64,000 bases of DNA, from positions 1-64,000 of the forward strand of contig CAZJRB010000022.1 of the NCBI GenBank assembly GCA_964547995.1. Reading direction: 5' to 3'. This DNA comes from CAZJRB01 sp964547995. GTDB taxonomy: Bacteria > Planctomycetota > Planctomycetia > Pirellulales > Thermoguttaceae. Under the pieces are notes generated by a model. It ran no database searches, was not told the DNA's origin, and was given only the letters and a program-made list of their open reading frames with translations. The position numbers and the translations under genes were made by a program. Numbering within the stretch: the first letter of the stretch is position 1; each line of letters opens with the position of its first letter. Shown here piece by piece: positions 8,182 to 16,116 of this stretch.

Positions 8182-8390
8182 GGTGAAATTCTCCGGTGGG
8201 AATACAATGCTTGAACGTAGGAAGAATACACCATCGTTGCCAAAAAGCATCAAGAAAAGGGTTACGGAAACCCAAATCCGTGGAGAAGCGAGGGGGGGAA
8301 ACGCAAGAGAGAGGGATTATGCGGATATTGCGGGCGAGAAGTCCACATTAGGGAAACTGGGGGGAGTTGGGGACGGCTGCCATAAAGCCG

Positions 8391-8612
8391 CGACCGGTGC
8401 GGCTGTGACTTTTTGGCATTTGACACGTTCAGTCTGTAGGGAACGCCCTCTGTGGCGTTCCGGGAAGCAGCAACGAGCGTGTTTTCCGGGTTTCGGAACG
8501 CCACGCCACAGAGGGCGTTCCCTACAAAAAGTCACAGCCTCGGTGGTCGCGGCGAACCTGGGTTGCGGTTGTTTCTGGCAGTGCTTGGCGCGACCACCGG
8601 TCGCGGCTTTAT
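8391..8612. mobile_element. Type C element nested inside a GCGACC palindrome
   Basis: The outer halves ATAAAGCCGCGACCGGTG (8392-8409, roughly) and GCGACCACCGGTCGCGGC (8589-8607) belong to the GCGACC palindrome family. Between them lies an element with ends GGCTGTGACTTTTT (8401-8414) and AAAAAGTCACAGCC (8526-8539). It encloses a GTAGGGAACGCCCTCTGTGG/CCACAGAGGGCGTTCC palindrome (8435-8526). GGTG flanks both ends of the inner element, as a target duplication would. Between 8540 and 8588 is a further palindrome half. No protein is encoded. Confidence 0.65.
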
Positions 8613-8645
8613 GCTCGAGATGCCGAACTTGTTCTCGATCAGTCC

Positions 8646-8909
8646 CTAAGAGTTGGCGACCGAATCGTTGACGTCTCGGCAGATATTGCGCAACTCGGCC
8701 ACGGGAACGTCTTCCAGGCGTTGTCGGCGTTTGTCGAGATGCTCGTTGACCTTGACGGCGGTTTCCTGCATGAGGGCGTGGGTTTCTTCGCTGCCTCCGA
8801 GGAGAAGGAAGTTTTTGCCGCGAGTGATCCGTGTGTGGCCGTCGTGGTTGTCGAGGCCCAGGCCAAGCAACCCGGCCGCTTTCTTTTCGTTGCGTGCAGC
8901 TCTCATCAC
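8646..8909 (-). CDS. Small conserved hypothetical protein, coupled to the FHA gene
   Basis: Encodes 87 aa. The central block LLGLGLDNHDGHTRITRGKN followed by FLLLGGSEETHALMQET is the kind of sequence that I recall in uncharacterised planctomycete proteins. No catalytic motif is visible. Its ATG overlaps the TGA of the upstream FHA gene (ATGA at 8906-8909), so the two are translationally coupled and probably act together. It is cytoplasmic, with no signal or membrane segment. Confidence 0.75.
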   Translation of the reverse strand: MMRAARNEKKAAGLLGLGLDNHDGHTRITRGKNFLLLGGSEETHALMQETAVKVNEHLDKRRQRLEDVPVAELRNICRDVNDSVANS

Positions 8910-9562
8910 CTGCGTTTCATAAATTGCCTTAGTGCTTCGGTGGCGGCCGACCGCGTGTCGCCGATCTCTTCCTTGGCCTTGTCCAGCTTCTCGCGGAAGC
9001 CGGTTTGCTTCCCTTCTTCCCCCTTCGGTTTTTCCTTCGGTTCATCCTTGGCCGGTTTCCCGGTCACGGTATCCGCTTCCTGCTGGTTGACTTCAGCCGT
9101 GGGGGTAGAAGAGACGGTTGGCTTCTCGGCAATCGGCTTGCTCGGCGGTTGCGTTTCCTCACCGAGCAGGTTGAAGATATCGAGGTTGGCCTGGCTGCCC
9201 GATTCAGCAGCGCGGGCAGCGGCCTCCTCGACGCTGTGGACCTTCGGCTTCTTCTTTCCGCTGAGGCTGACGGCCAATTCGACCTCGAACTCCAAGGGTC
9301 CCAGCTTCAAGCGGTCGCCGTTTTTCAGTTCGTGTTCTCCCGTGAGAAGCTCGCCGTTGACGTAGGTTCCATTCCGGCTGCCCAAATCGCGTACGGCGAC
9401 GAACCCCGATTCGATGAGGATGGCGGCGTGGTGCCGGCTAATCTGCTCGCTTTGAGGTCGGAGATGGCAATCTTCCGCCCGACCGATGAAGAACCTCGGG
9501 CCGGGCACTTCCACCTCTTGGCCGGCGTGCTTGCCGCCAACAACAATCAGCTTCACGTCCAT
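8906..9562 (-). CDS. FHA-domain protein
   Basis: Encodes 218 aa. An FHA domain fills residues 1-95, with FIGR (25-28), SRHHA and GSRNGTYVN, the residues that bind phosphothreonine peptides. The rest is a low-complexity, charged linker (TAEVNQQEADTVTGKPAKDE and similar) ending in a basic helix. It is probably an adaptor in Ser/Thr kinase signalling; a candidate kinase type is encoded at 46522-50745, though no link is shown. It lies 65 bases after the lipM stop on the same strand and overlaps the next gene by 4 bases, so it may be read from the gcv/lip transcript. Confidence 0.9.
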   Translation of the reverse strand: MDVKLIVVGGKHAGQEVEVPGPRFFIGRAEDCHLRPQSEQISRHHAAILIESGFVAVRDLGSRNGTYVNGELLTGEHELKNGDRLKLGPLEFEVELAVSLSGKKKPKVHSVEEAAARAAESGSQANLDIFNLLGEETQPPSKPIAEKPTVSSTPTAEVNQQEADTVTGKPAKDEPKEKPKGEEGKQTGFREKLDKAKEEIGDTRSAATEALRQFMKRR

Positions 9563-9627
9563 CTTCCCGTCTCCCCAATGTTGCCCTTGTCAGGCTACCT
9601 TTATGGTAGCAGTTTTGGCCGGCCGTG

Positions 9628-10428
9628 TCAAAACGGCTCAGGTCCGATAGGGGGGGTGGTTTCTCGGTGACGGTGCTCAGTCCACCCAGCCGTGGCGTAT
9701 CGGGTTTCGACCAATTCCTCGGCCCTGCGACACTCTTTCTCGGAAAACGGCTCCCGGCGCCACGCCAGGAAGAGGTTCTCCGCTATTTTTTTCAGCCACG
9801 CGTCAGCCACTTGGTCGGCGTGGAAAGGTTTTCCGGTTATTTCCGTCAGGCCGTTCAGTGCCGGGGCGGCCCGGGATCGCCCCAACAGGACGCTCCCGTG
9901 CTGAAGCACGGCGCCTCGGCGGCGGCGTTGGGCACTTCCGGCCACCTTGTGCGTGTCCACCAACACGTCGCCCGGCGAGCGGCGCCGAAAACACAAAAAC
10001 GGCTCCTCGCCCGGGGGAACTTGAGGCAGAGCGGCCCGCAAGCTCGCCACAGCGCCCAACTCGGCCAATGTGTCAATCAGGGTTTTGTGGACGGTATTGT
10101 AGAGCAAGTCGCGCCGCTTGGCCAGGGGATGTGCGCCGGGTACAACGAGACTATACGTCAATTCCACGTCGTGGACAATCGCCCCGCCGCCGGTCAGACG
10201 GCGGACAACCGCGCAATCCCGGCTGGGGGCGTGGGAGCAGCGATCGGCGTAGGTCTGGAAATACCCGAGTGACAAGGTGGGGACTTCCCATCCATAGATA
10301 CGCCAACCGAGGTTATTTTGTGCGGTTGCCCACTCCAGCAGCACCTCGTCGACCGCCATGTTCCACGCCCCGGCGGCGGGGGGGTCGATCAACAGGCGGC
10401 ATTCGGTCGGCGGCTTGTTCATTCGCAT
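9628..10428 (-). CDS. lipM: Octanoyltransferase LipM / lipoate-protein ligase A family
   Basis: Encodes 266 aa of the BPL/LplA/LipB fold. The motif AVVRRLTGGGAIVHD (73-87) binds the lipoyl or octanoyl substrate, and Lys161 in HKVAGSAQ is the conserved lysine. Cys146 (EEPFLCFRRR) lies where Bacillus LipM has its acyl-accepting Cys, so a thioester octanoyltransferase is favoured over an ATP-dependent ligase. It follows gcvPB by 46 bases on the same strand, and GcvH (13558-13959) is the known acceptor for LipM, which fits the neighbourhood well. A ligase activity is not excluded. Confidence 0.85.
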   Translation of the reverse strand: MRMNKPPTECRLLIDPPAAGAWNMAVDEVLLEWATAQNNLGWRIYGWEVPTLSLGYFQTYADRCSHAPSRDCAVVRRLTGGGAIVHDVELTYSLVVPGAHPLAKRRDLLYNTVHKTLIDTLAELGAVASLRAALPQVPPGEEPFLCFRRRSPGDVLVDTHKVAGSAQRRRRGAVLQHGSVLLGRSRAAPALNGLTEITGKPFHADQVADAWLKKIAENLFLAWRREPFSEKECRRAEELVETRYATAGWTEHRHRETTPPIGPEPF

Positions 10429-10474
10429 TCCGCTCCTGCTCGCGTGCCCGCAGACGGCACACGGAGTGTGCCTG

Positions 10475-11947
10475 CTACTTTTCTTGTTCAGGCGTCCATC
10501 GCAATACGGGCTTGCGGGCGGCGGTTACTTCGTCCGGGCGGCTGATCGGCGTGGTGTGCGGGGCGTCGTGCAGCAGATCGGCGGGTTCCTCGGTGATCCG
10601 GAACAGGGCCTCGGCAAAGGCATCGAGCGTGGCCTTGGTTTCCGTCTCCGTCGGTTCGATCATCAGCGCCTCGCGGACGATCAGCGGGAAGTAGACCGTC
10701 GGGGCATGGAACCCGTGATCCAGGAGCCGCTTGGCGATGTCCATGGCCGAGATATCTTTGTCCGACTTCAAGTGCGACGCGGTGGCAACGAACTCGTGCA
10801 TGCAGCGGTCGCCGTTGGGGACCGGCAGAAAGTGCTTCACCTTGGCAAGGAGGTAGTTTGCGTTAAGCACCGCGTGCTCCGCCACGCGCCGCAGTCCGTC
10901 GGGGCCGTGCGTCAGGAGGTAGCAGAACATGCGGACCAGCACGCCCGTGTTGCCGAAGAAGCTCCGCACGCGGCCGATCGACCTGGGCCGGTCGTAGTCG
11001 AGCCGATACGCGTCGCCCTCTTTGACGACCATCGGGGAGGGTAAATAAGGTGCGAGCTGCTCGGTCACGGCGATCGGTCCGGCGCCGGGTCCGCCGCCGC
11101 CGTGCGGGCTGCTGAAGGTCTTGTGCGGGTTGTAGTGCATCAGGTCGGCCCCGAAGTCACCCGGCCGGGTGATACCCAAAATGGCGTTCATGTTTGCGCC
11201 GTCGAGATAGACCAGACCGCCGGCGTCGTGGACCATCTGCGTGATTTTCGCGATCTCGTGCTCGAATATCCCGAGCGTGTTCGGGTTGGTAATCATGAAG
11301 ACGGCGGTTTTCCCGTTGAGTTTTGCGGCAAGGTCGTCGAGATCGACGAAGCCGTCGCTCGTGCTCTTAACCGGCAAGGTCGTGAAGCCAGCCATCGTCG
11401 CGCTGGCGGGATTCGTGCCGTGGGCGCCGTCGGGGATCAGCACGACAGAGCGCCGCTCGCGCCGGTCGCGGAACGAGGCCGCGGCGACCAGCAAGGCGGT
11501 CATCTCGCCGTGGGCCCCGGCCGCCGGTTGGAGCGAAACGGCCGGCAACCCGGCGATCTCGCCCAACATCTCCTGGCAGCGGTAAAGCAATTCGAGCATC
11601 CCCTGGAGCGTGGATTCCGGCTGGTACGGGTGGAGATCGGCCATGCCCGGCAGCGAGCAGAGCCGCTCGTTCCGCTTAGGGTTGTATTTCATCGTGCAGG
11701 AGCCGAGCGGATAGAAGTGGGTATCGACCGACATGTTCAGCGTCGAGAGATTGACGAAGTGGCGCACGACGTCCGGCTCGGTCAGCTCGGGCAGCGGCGG
11801 CGGTTCCTCGGCGATCACCCCGGCCGGCAAGAGTTCGTCCAGGGGCTGCTCGGGCACGTCGCACGCCGGAAGCTGCACGCCCCGGCAGCCGGGCCGGGAT
11901 TGCTCGAACAAGAGTTGGGTGGCTTGTGTGTTTCGCATGGGTGTCAT
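10475..11947 (-). CDS. gcvPB: Glycine dehydrogenase (decarboxylating) subunit 2
   Basis: Encodes 490 aa, the C-terminal half of the split P-protein. With GcvPA it decarboxylates glycine and passes the aminomethyl group to lipoyl-GcvH. The PLP lysine is Lys276 in HYNPHKTFSSPHGGGGPG, preceded by VYLDGANMNAI. The N-terminal STLNMSVDTHFYPLGSCTMK is also characteristic. Its start lies 47 bases after the gcvPA stop. The ATG at 11947 (MTPMRNTQ) has no Shine-Dalgarno; the second Met, three codons on, is equally possible. Confidence 0.97.
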   Translation of the reverse strand: MTPMRNTQATQLLFEQSRPGCRGVQLPACDVPEQPLDELLPAGVIAEEPPPLPELTEPDVVRHFVNLSTLNMSVDTHFYPLGSCTMKYNPKRNERLCSLPGMADLHPYQPESTLQGMLELLYRCQEMLGEIAGLPAVSLQPAAGAHGEMTALLVAAASFRDRRERRSVVLIPDGAHGTNPASATMAGFTTLPVKSTSDGFVDLDDLAAKLNGKTAVFMITNPNTLGIFEHEIAKITQMVHDAGGLVYLDGANMNAILGITRPGDFGADLMHYNPHKTFSSPHGGGGPGAGPIAVTEQLAPYLPSPMVVKEGDAYRLDYDRPRSIGRVRSFFGNTGVLVRMFCYLLTHGPDGLRRVAEHAVLNANYLLAKVKHFLPVPNGDRCMHEFVATASHLKSDKDISAMDIAKRLLDHGFHAPTVYFPLIVREALMIEPTETETKATLDAFAEALFRITEEPADLLHDAPHTTPISRPDEVTAARKPVLRWTPEQEK

Positions 11948-11994
11948 TTCGTGACAATGTTTTCGCCCGTCTCACGCCGCCGTGCCGGCGGCGG

Positions 11995-13344
11995 CTAAAC
12001 GGTAGAGCCGGTTAGGACTTCAACCAATCGATCGATTTCCTCCTTCGTGCGTTTTTCGGTTACGGCAATGAGCATGCAATCGGCAAGCTCGGGATACCAC
12101 TGCCCCAAGGGTACACCGGCAAAGATACCGTCGGCCGCGGCGGTGTCGATCAAGTGATCGACGTTACTACCGGCTGCGCGGACCACGAACTCCTTGAACG
12201 TCGGTTTGTCGAACGCCAGGGAAAATTGGTCACCGGCCGTAAGCTGCCGGGCCGCGTAATGCGATTTGTGCAAGCAGAGTTCGGCGACCTGCCGCATGCC
12301 GGTCGGTCCCATCAGCGCCAGGTAGACGGCAGCCCGGAGTGCGTAGAGTGCCTGGTTCGTGCATATATTGCTGGTTGCCTTGTCGCGTCGGATGTGCTGT
12401 TCGCGGGTTTGGAGTGTTAGGACCCAGCATTGCCGGCCGCGGCGGTCGGCGGTCTGCCCGACCAATCGACCCGGCACACGCCGGACGAACTGCTCGCGGC
12501 ACGCCATGACGCCGAGGTACGGTCCGCCGAACCCCATTGGGATCCCCAGCGGCTGGCCTTCGGCGACGACAATATCGGCCCCGTAGTCGCCGGGGCGCCG
12601 CAAGAGCCCCAAGCTGATCGGGTCGACGGCGACGACCAGCACTGCCCCGGCCTTGTGGGCAATTTCGGCAATCGGCTCGATCTCTTCGAGGCATCCGAAG
12701 AAATTCGGGTGTTGCACGAGGACACACGCGGTGCGGTCGTCGACGGCCGCTTCAAGCTCTTCGAGGGGAATCGTACCCTGCGGCGTGCCGAGCGTGACCA
12801 GTTCGGTATCGAGATTGGCAAAACAGGTGCCAAGGACCTGCCGATATTCGGGGTGGACGGCGTCGGCAGTCACCACACGGCCGGATCGCCGGGTAGCGTG
12901 CAGTGTCATCATGGCCGCTTCGGCGGCCGCGCTGGCGCCGTCGTAGAGGCTCGAGTTCGACACATCCATGCCGGTCAGTTGGCAGATGAGCGTCTGGTAC
13001 TCGAACAGTGCCTGCAAATTGCCCTGGGCGGCCTCGGCCTGGTAGGGGGTGTACGAGGTTAAAAACTCGCTGCGGTAGGAAACCACGTCGACCACGGCGG
13101 GGATGAAGTGGTCGTAGCTGCCGCCGCCGAGAAAGCAGATTGCCGAGCCGGCCGCCGTGTTCCCGGCCGCCAAGCGGGCCATGTGAGCCGTCAACTCCAT
13201 CTCACCCAGCCCCGGCGGCAGATCGAGCCGCCGATCCAGCCGCAACTCGGACGGGACCATGGCAAACAGCTCCTCCAACGAGCCGGCCCCGATTGCTTCG
13301 AGCATGGCTTGCCGGTCTTGGATTGTGTTTGGGATATAGGGCAT
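11995..13344 (-). CDS. gcvPA: Glycine dehydrogenase (decarboxylating) subunit 1
   Basis: Encodes 449 aa, the N-terminal half of the split P-protein, beginning MPYIPNTIQDRQAMLEAIGA as the family does. Typical motifs are FLGGGSYDHFIPAVVD, SLYDGASAAAEAAMM and QTREQHIRRDKATSNICTNQ. This subunit lacks the PLP lysine, which is in GcvPB. The frame is open 39 codons further upstream, but that part is a translated heptanucleotide array (repeating HYPLSTI) and not protein. The array touches the ATG, and a terminator separates this gene from gcvH. Confidence 0.97.
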   Translation of the reverse strand: MPYIPNTIQDRQAMLEAIGAGSLEELFAMVPSELRLDRRLDLPPGLGEMELTAHMARLAAGNTAAGSAICFLGGGSYDHFIPAVVDVVSYRSEFLTSYTPYQAEAAQGNLQALFEYQTLICQLTGMDVSNSSLYDGASAAAEAAMMTLHATRRSGRVVTADAVHPEYRQVLGTCFANLDTELVTLGTPQGTIPLEELEAAVDDRTACVLVQHPNFFGCLEEIEPIAEIAHKAGAVLVVAVDPISLGLLRRPGDYGADIVVAEGQPLGIPMGFGGPYLGVMACREQFVRRVPGRLVGQTADRRGRQCWVLTLQTREQHIRRDKATSNICTNQALYALRAAVYLALMGPTGMRQVAELCLHKSHYAARQLTAGDQFSLAFDKPTFKEFVVRAAGSNVDHLIDTAAADGIFAGVPLGQWYPELADCMLIAVTEKRTKEEIDRLVEVLTGSTV

Positions 13345-13428
13345 GGGAAGTGGGAAGTGGGAAGTGGATAGTGGATAGTGGATAGTGGATAGTGGGTAGT
13401 GGGTAGTGGTTAGCTGGCAGTGGGGAAA
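13345..13428 (-). repeat. Heptanucleotide array abutting the gcvPA start codon
   Basis: Twelve consecutive 7-base units from the base next to the ATG: GGGAAGT (three times), GGATAGT (four), GGGTAGT (two), GGTTAGC, TGGCAGT, GGGGAAA on the plus strand. On the mRNA strand it is a pyrimidine-rich leader without any Shine-Dalgarno. It is the most regular array in the window. Confidence 0.92.
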
Positions 13429-13445
13429 GTTGAATCGCCACGGGA

Positions 13446-13473
13446 CCAAAAGCCCCCGCACTGCGTGCGGGGG
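13446..13473 (-). terminator. Rho-independent terminator after gcvH
   Basis: The stem CCCCCGCA/TGCGGGGG (13453-13460 with 13466-13473) is followed on the minus strand by CTTTTGG. It lies between gcvH and gcvPA and so would separate gcvTH from gcvPAPB transcripts. The same hairpin type recurs after coaD and hsp20. Confidence 0.7.
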
Positions 13474-13493
13474 TTCACTCTTACGCTGCTTCT

Positions 13494-13560
13494 TCTTCGT
13501 TTCAGCTTTCCGCTTTCAGCTTTCAGCTTTCCGCTTTCAGCTTTCAGCTTTCTGCTTTCA
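13494..13560 (-). repeat. Heptanucleotide array at the gcvH stop codon
   Basis: At least eight 7-base units, TTCAGCT/TTCCGCT/TTCTGCT, run on the plus strand into TCA (13558-13560), which is the complement of the gcvH TGA stop. On the gcvH strand it is purine-rich (AAGCTGA repeats). Confidence 0.88.
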
Positions 13561-13959
13561 GTGTTGTTCTTCTTTGCACTGACTGCGGTACGCGGCGTGG
13601 TCGAGCAGATCTGCGAGCCCGGATTCGTCGGAGATTTTGATCTTCACGAGCCACCCGCTGCTGTACGGATCATTGCCGAGCGTTTCCAATTGATCGGACA
13701 CCCTTTCGTTGACGTCGACAATCTCGCCGTCGACGGGGCTGCAGAGGTCGCTGACGGCCTTGACCGACTCGATCACGCCGAACGGCTCGCCGGCAACGAC
13801 ATCCCACCCGACCTCGGGCAACTCGATATAGACCAGGTCGGTCAGCAGTTCCAAGGCGAAGGCCGAGATGCCCACCGTGGCGATTTTCTCGTCGGACTCG
13901 TCGGTCTCCACGCAAACCCATTCGTGGGTCTTTGTGTACAAGAGGTCTTCAGGCGTCAC
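13558..13959 (-). CDS. gcvH: Glycine cleavage system H protein
   Basis: Encodes 133 aa. The lipoyl domain carries Lys67 in GVIESVKAVSDL, the lipoylation site that shuttles the aminomethyl group between the P, T and L proteins. The N-terminal YTKTHEWV and the PVDGEIVDVNERVSD segment are typical. Its ATG overlaps the gcvT stop (13956-13959, ATGA), so the two are coupled. The last residues (CKEEQH) end exactly where a heptanucleotide array starts, so the array may have supplied the stop codon. Confidence 0.97.
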   Translation of the reverse strand: MTPEDLLYTKTHEWVCVETDESDEKIATVGISAFALELLTDLVYIELPEVGWDVVAGEPFGVIESVKAVSDLCSPVDGEIVDVNERVSDQLETLGNDPYSSGWLVKIKISDESGLADLLDHAAYRSQCKEEQH

Positions 13960-15125
13960 TTCTTCTTTCCTTTCTTTTTCCGTTCGTAGAACGGCAGTTG
14001 AACAACTCGCGCCGGTTCCGGTCGGCGGCGAATCTCGATTTGCAGTCCGGTCCCCGGCACGGCGAATTCCGGAGGAACGTAGCCCATGGCAATCGGCTTT
14101 TCCAGAGTGGGCGAGAACGTCCCGCTGGTAACTTTGCCGATCCGCTTATCGTTGGCCAGGATCGCGTCCTCCTGCCGTGCTACTCGACGGCCGCTCAGTT
14201 CCAGTCCCACCCGGACCAACCGCCGCGGTTGCCGCTCGATCTCCAACAGGGCATCGCGTCCGGGGAAATCGTAGCCGGTCAGGTGGCACACCGATCCGAG
14301 CCCCGCCTGGAAGGGATCGATCTGCTCGGAGAGTTCATGTCCATAAAGGGGCATCCCGGTTTCCAGCCGCAACGTATTCCGTGCCCCGATCCCCGTTGGA
14401 ACACAATCAAGCGGCTTGCCGAGTTCGAGCAGTGCCTCCCAAACGCCCGGTGCGATGCTGGCCCCGATGCTCAACTCGAAGCCGTCCTCGCCGGTATAAC
14501 CGGTTCGGGTGACAATTCCCCCCTGGCGTTGTGCGGCGGGATGGAGGATGCGGGCCTGGACACCCCAGTAGTATCTCATTGTGTGCAAATCGGCGTCGAC
14601 CAGCGGCTGCAACAACTCGACCGAGCGCGGCCCCTGGACGGCAATCATGGCCCAAAGACGCGTGACGTCGCTCCAGATCACCTCGTCGCCGAATTGTTCG
14701 GCCCTTTCCCGCGACAGGTGGGCATCGATCCAGGCCGCGACCTTCTCGCGATTGGCGGCGTTGACGACCAGCACGTAGTAGGGCTGGCCGTAGTCGTTGT
14801 GATAGTGCCCGACCAGCACGTCGTCGATGATTCCGCCGCCGTCGTTCGTAATCAGGGAATAGCGGACTTGCCCTTCGTCCATGTCGGCGACGCGGCGGGT
14901 GAGCAATTCGGCCAGAAAGACCGCTGCGCCGGGCCCCTCGAAACGCATCCGGCCCATGTGGGAGATGTCGGCGATGCCGACGGCCGAGCGGATATGCCTG
15001 TGTTCCTCGATGATCGAGGCGTACTGAAGCGGCATGGACCAGCCGGCATATTCGATCATCCGCGCCCCGTGGGCGACATGCCTATCGAAAAGGGGGGTCC
15101 GTTGGGCGATGGTTGGCGTGGTCAT
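13956..15125 (-). CDS. gcvT: Glycine cleavage system T protein (aminomethyltransferase)
   Basis: Encodes 389 aa. It releases ammonia from aminomethyl-GcvH and forms methylene-tetrahydrofolate. Diagnostic segments are ADISHMGRMRFEGPGA, RTGYTGEDGFEL and YGHELSEQIDPFQAGLG; the C-terminal barrel carries GKVTSGTFSPTLEKPIAMGY. The tail is a run of lysines (ERKKKGKKK). The first gene of the gcv block; the start MTTPTIAQRTPL matches the family, and a longer open frame is repeat DNA. I looked for a glycine riboswitch in the leader and saw none. Confidence 0.97.
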   Translation of the reverse strand: MTTPTIAQRTPLFDRHVAHGARMIEYAGWSMPLQYASIIEEHRHIRSAVGIADISHMGRMRFEGPGAAVFLAELLTRRVADMDEGQVRYSLITNDGGGIIDDVLVGHYHNDYGQPYYVLVVNAANREKVAAWIDAHLSRERAEQFGDEVIWSDVTRLWAMIAVQGPRSVELLQPLVDADLHTMRYYWGVQARILHPAAQRQGGIVTRTGYTGEDGFELSIGASIAPGVWEALLELGKPLDCVPTGIGARNTLRLETGMPLYGHELSEQIDPFQAGLGSVCHLTGYDFPGRDALLEIERQPRRLVRVGLELSGRRVARQEDAILANDKRIGKVTSGTFSPTLEKPIAMGYVPPEFAVPGTGLQIEIRRRPEPARVVQLPFYERKKKGKKK

Positions 15126-15621
15126 GGTGTTTCCGCGACGCGATTTACCCAGAGTGGCACGACGCTCCGCGTCGTGAATCAACCCAGAGCGGCACGACGC
15201 TCCGCGTCGTGAATCACGGCACGGGAGTGCCGTGCCACTCAAGGAACTATTCTACCGATTCGCGAGACCGTGACCAGGGGGAAAAGAAACCCCCTTTGAG
15301 CCGGAGCGTGGCCGCCGGATTGTGCAGATTGCGGGCGGCGAACCGGGCTCCAACCGGGCTCCAACCGGGGCCTGGAGCCGCAAAACTCACCCTAACACGA
15401 AGATCTTCTTGGACGATCCGAACCGCCAAAACCCGCAGACTCATCCCATGCTAACACGCTAAGATGTTGCTGCGAATAGACTTATGTCGCCGATCCGCAA
15501 CTGACGATTCCATTTTCCAGGAGCAGGGGATTCGTCTTTCACTGCCCGGCCGCAGAGCGTACAATCCGCCGCCTCATCTTGCAGAGAAGGCGAATCCCGC
15601 TTGGGACGAAGGAGCGTTTCG
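15126..15621. repeat. Intergenic region with tandem 35-bp repeats
   Basis: Two head-to-tail copies of a 35-base unit (15147-15181 and 15182-15216, one base different) contain a GGCACGACGCTCCGCGTCGTG hairpin core; a GGCACGGGAGTGCCGTGCC palindrome follows to about 15238. Farther on, 15343-15380 is a short tandem of a 12-base unit, CCGGGCTCCAAC. From 15381 to 15600 nothing recognisable is seen. The lipoprotein Shine-Dalgarno AAGGAG is at 15609. Confidence 0.6.
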
Positions 15622-15867
15622 ATGAAGAAGCTTTGGTCTGCCGCGTTTTTGGCCACGTGTCTTGCCGGAATTGCCGGTTGCCGGAACCTGGCGCCGCCGA
15701 GCTTTTTCCGTCCGGGTTCGGCCCCCTATCAGCAGCAACGTGCCGAAAGGTTCGACCCGTATCCGGACAATGACGCCGGCCCGACCGTCTTGGGTTCCCG
15801 CCCGCTTGGGTACAAAAAACCTCGATCCGAGGTGGACCGCGCCCAATACGACTTGCGGTGGTGGTGA
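15622..15867 (+). CDS. Small exported lipoprotein
   Basis: Encodes 81 aa. The start at 15622 is set by AAGGAG seven bases upstream. A short basic head and hydrophobic core end in the lipobox AGIAGC, so the mature protein is lipid-anchored at Cys20. The remaining 61 residues are rich in Pro, Arg and aromatic residues (FFRPGSAPYQQQRAERFDPY). I recognise this as a type of short planctomycete lipoprotein but know no function for it. It may be a cell envelope component. It stands alone. Confidence 0.75.
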   Translation: MKKLWSAAFLATCLAGIAGCRNLAPPSFFRPGSAPYQQQRAERFDPYPDNDAGPTVLGSRPLGYKKPRSEVDRAQYDLRWW

Positions 15868-15998
15868 GCGCCCGCTGCGTCCTCTCGCCACGGCGACGGG
15901 TCCATTGCCGTGTGCCCTCTATCGAAACCGCGTCGCTTGCGGTATGATGGCACTTTGTAGTGTCGCCTTCAGGCGGTAGAACCGGCTGCCGGCGTTTC

Positions 15999-16107
15999 CG
16001 CGACCACTGGTCGCGGCTTTGTGGCCGTTTAGCGGTCGGGCTTGCCCGCCGTTGTGCATCCCGATTTCTCAGACCGTCAGCGGCGGGCAAGCCCGCCCGC
16101 TAAACCA
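15999..16107. repeat. GCGACC palindrome and TTTAGCGG inverted repeat
   Basis: 15999-16020 is one GCGACCACTGGTCGC palindrome followed by GGCTTT. 16023-16051 (GGCCGTTTAGCGGTCGGGC and on) is inverse to 16080-16107 (CGGCGGGCAAGCCCGCCCGC and on). The second arm ends 9 bases before the pseudouridine synthase ATG, so it forms that gene's leader. Confidence 0.65.
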
Positions 16108-16116
16108 TCGCCCATC

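Noticed and set aside
13345..13461. Longer gcvPA frame starting at 13461
   Set aside because: The additional 39 codons are a repeat array (HYPLSTI repeated) and contain no protein-like sequence.
15126..15600. Glycine riboswitch upstream of gcvT
   Set aside because: I looked for the tandem aptamer core in the gcvT leader and found only short palindromic repeats.
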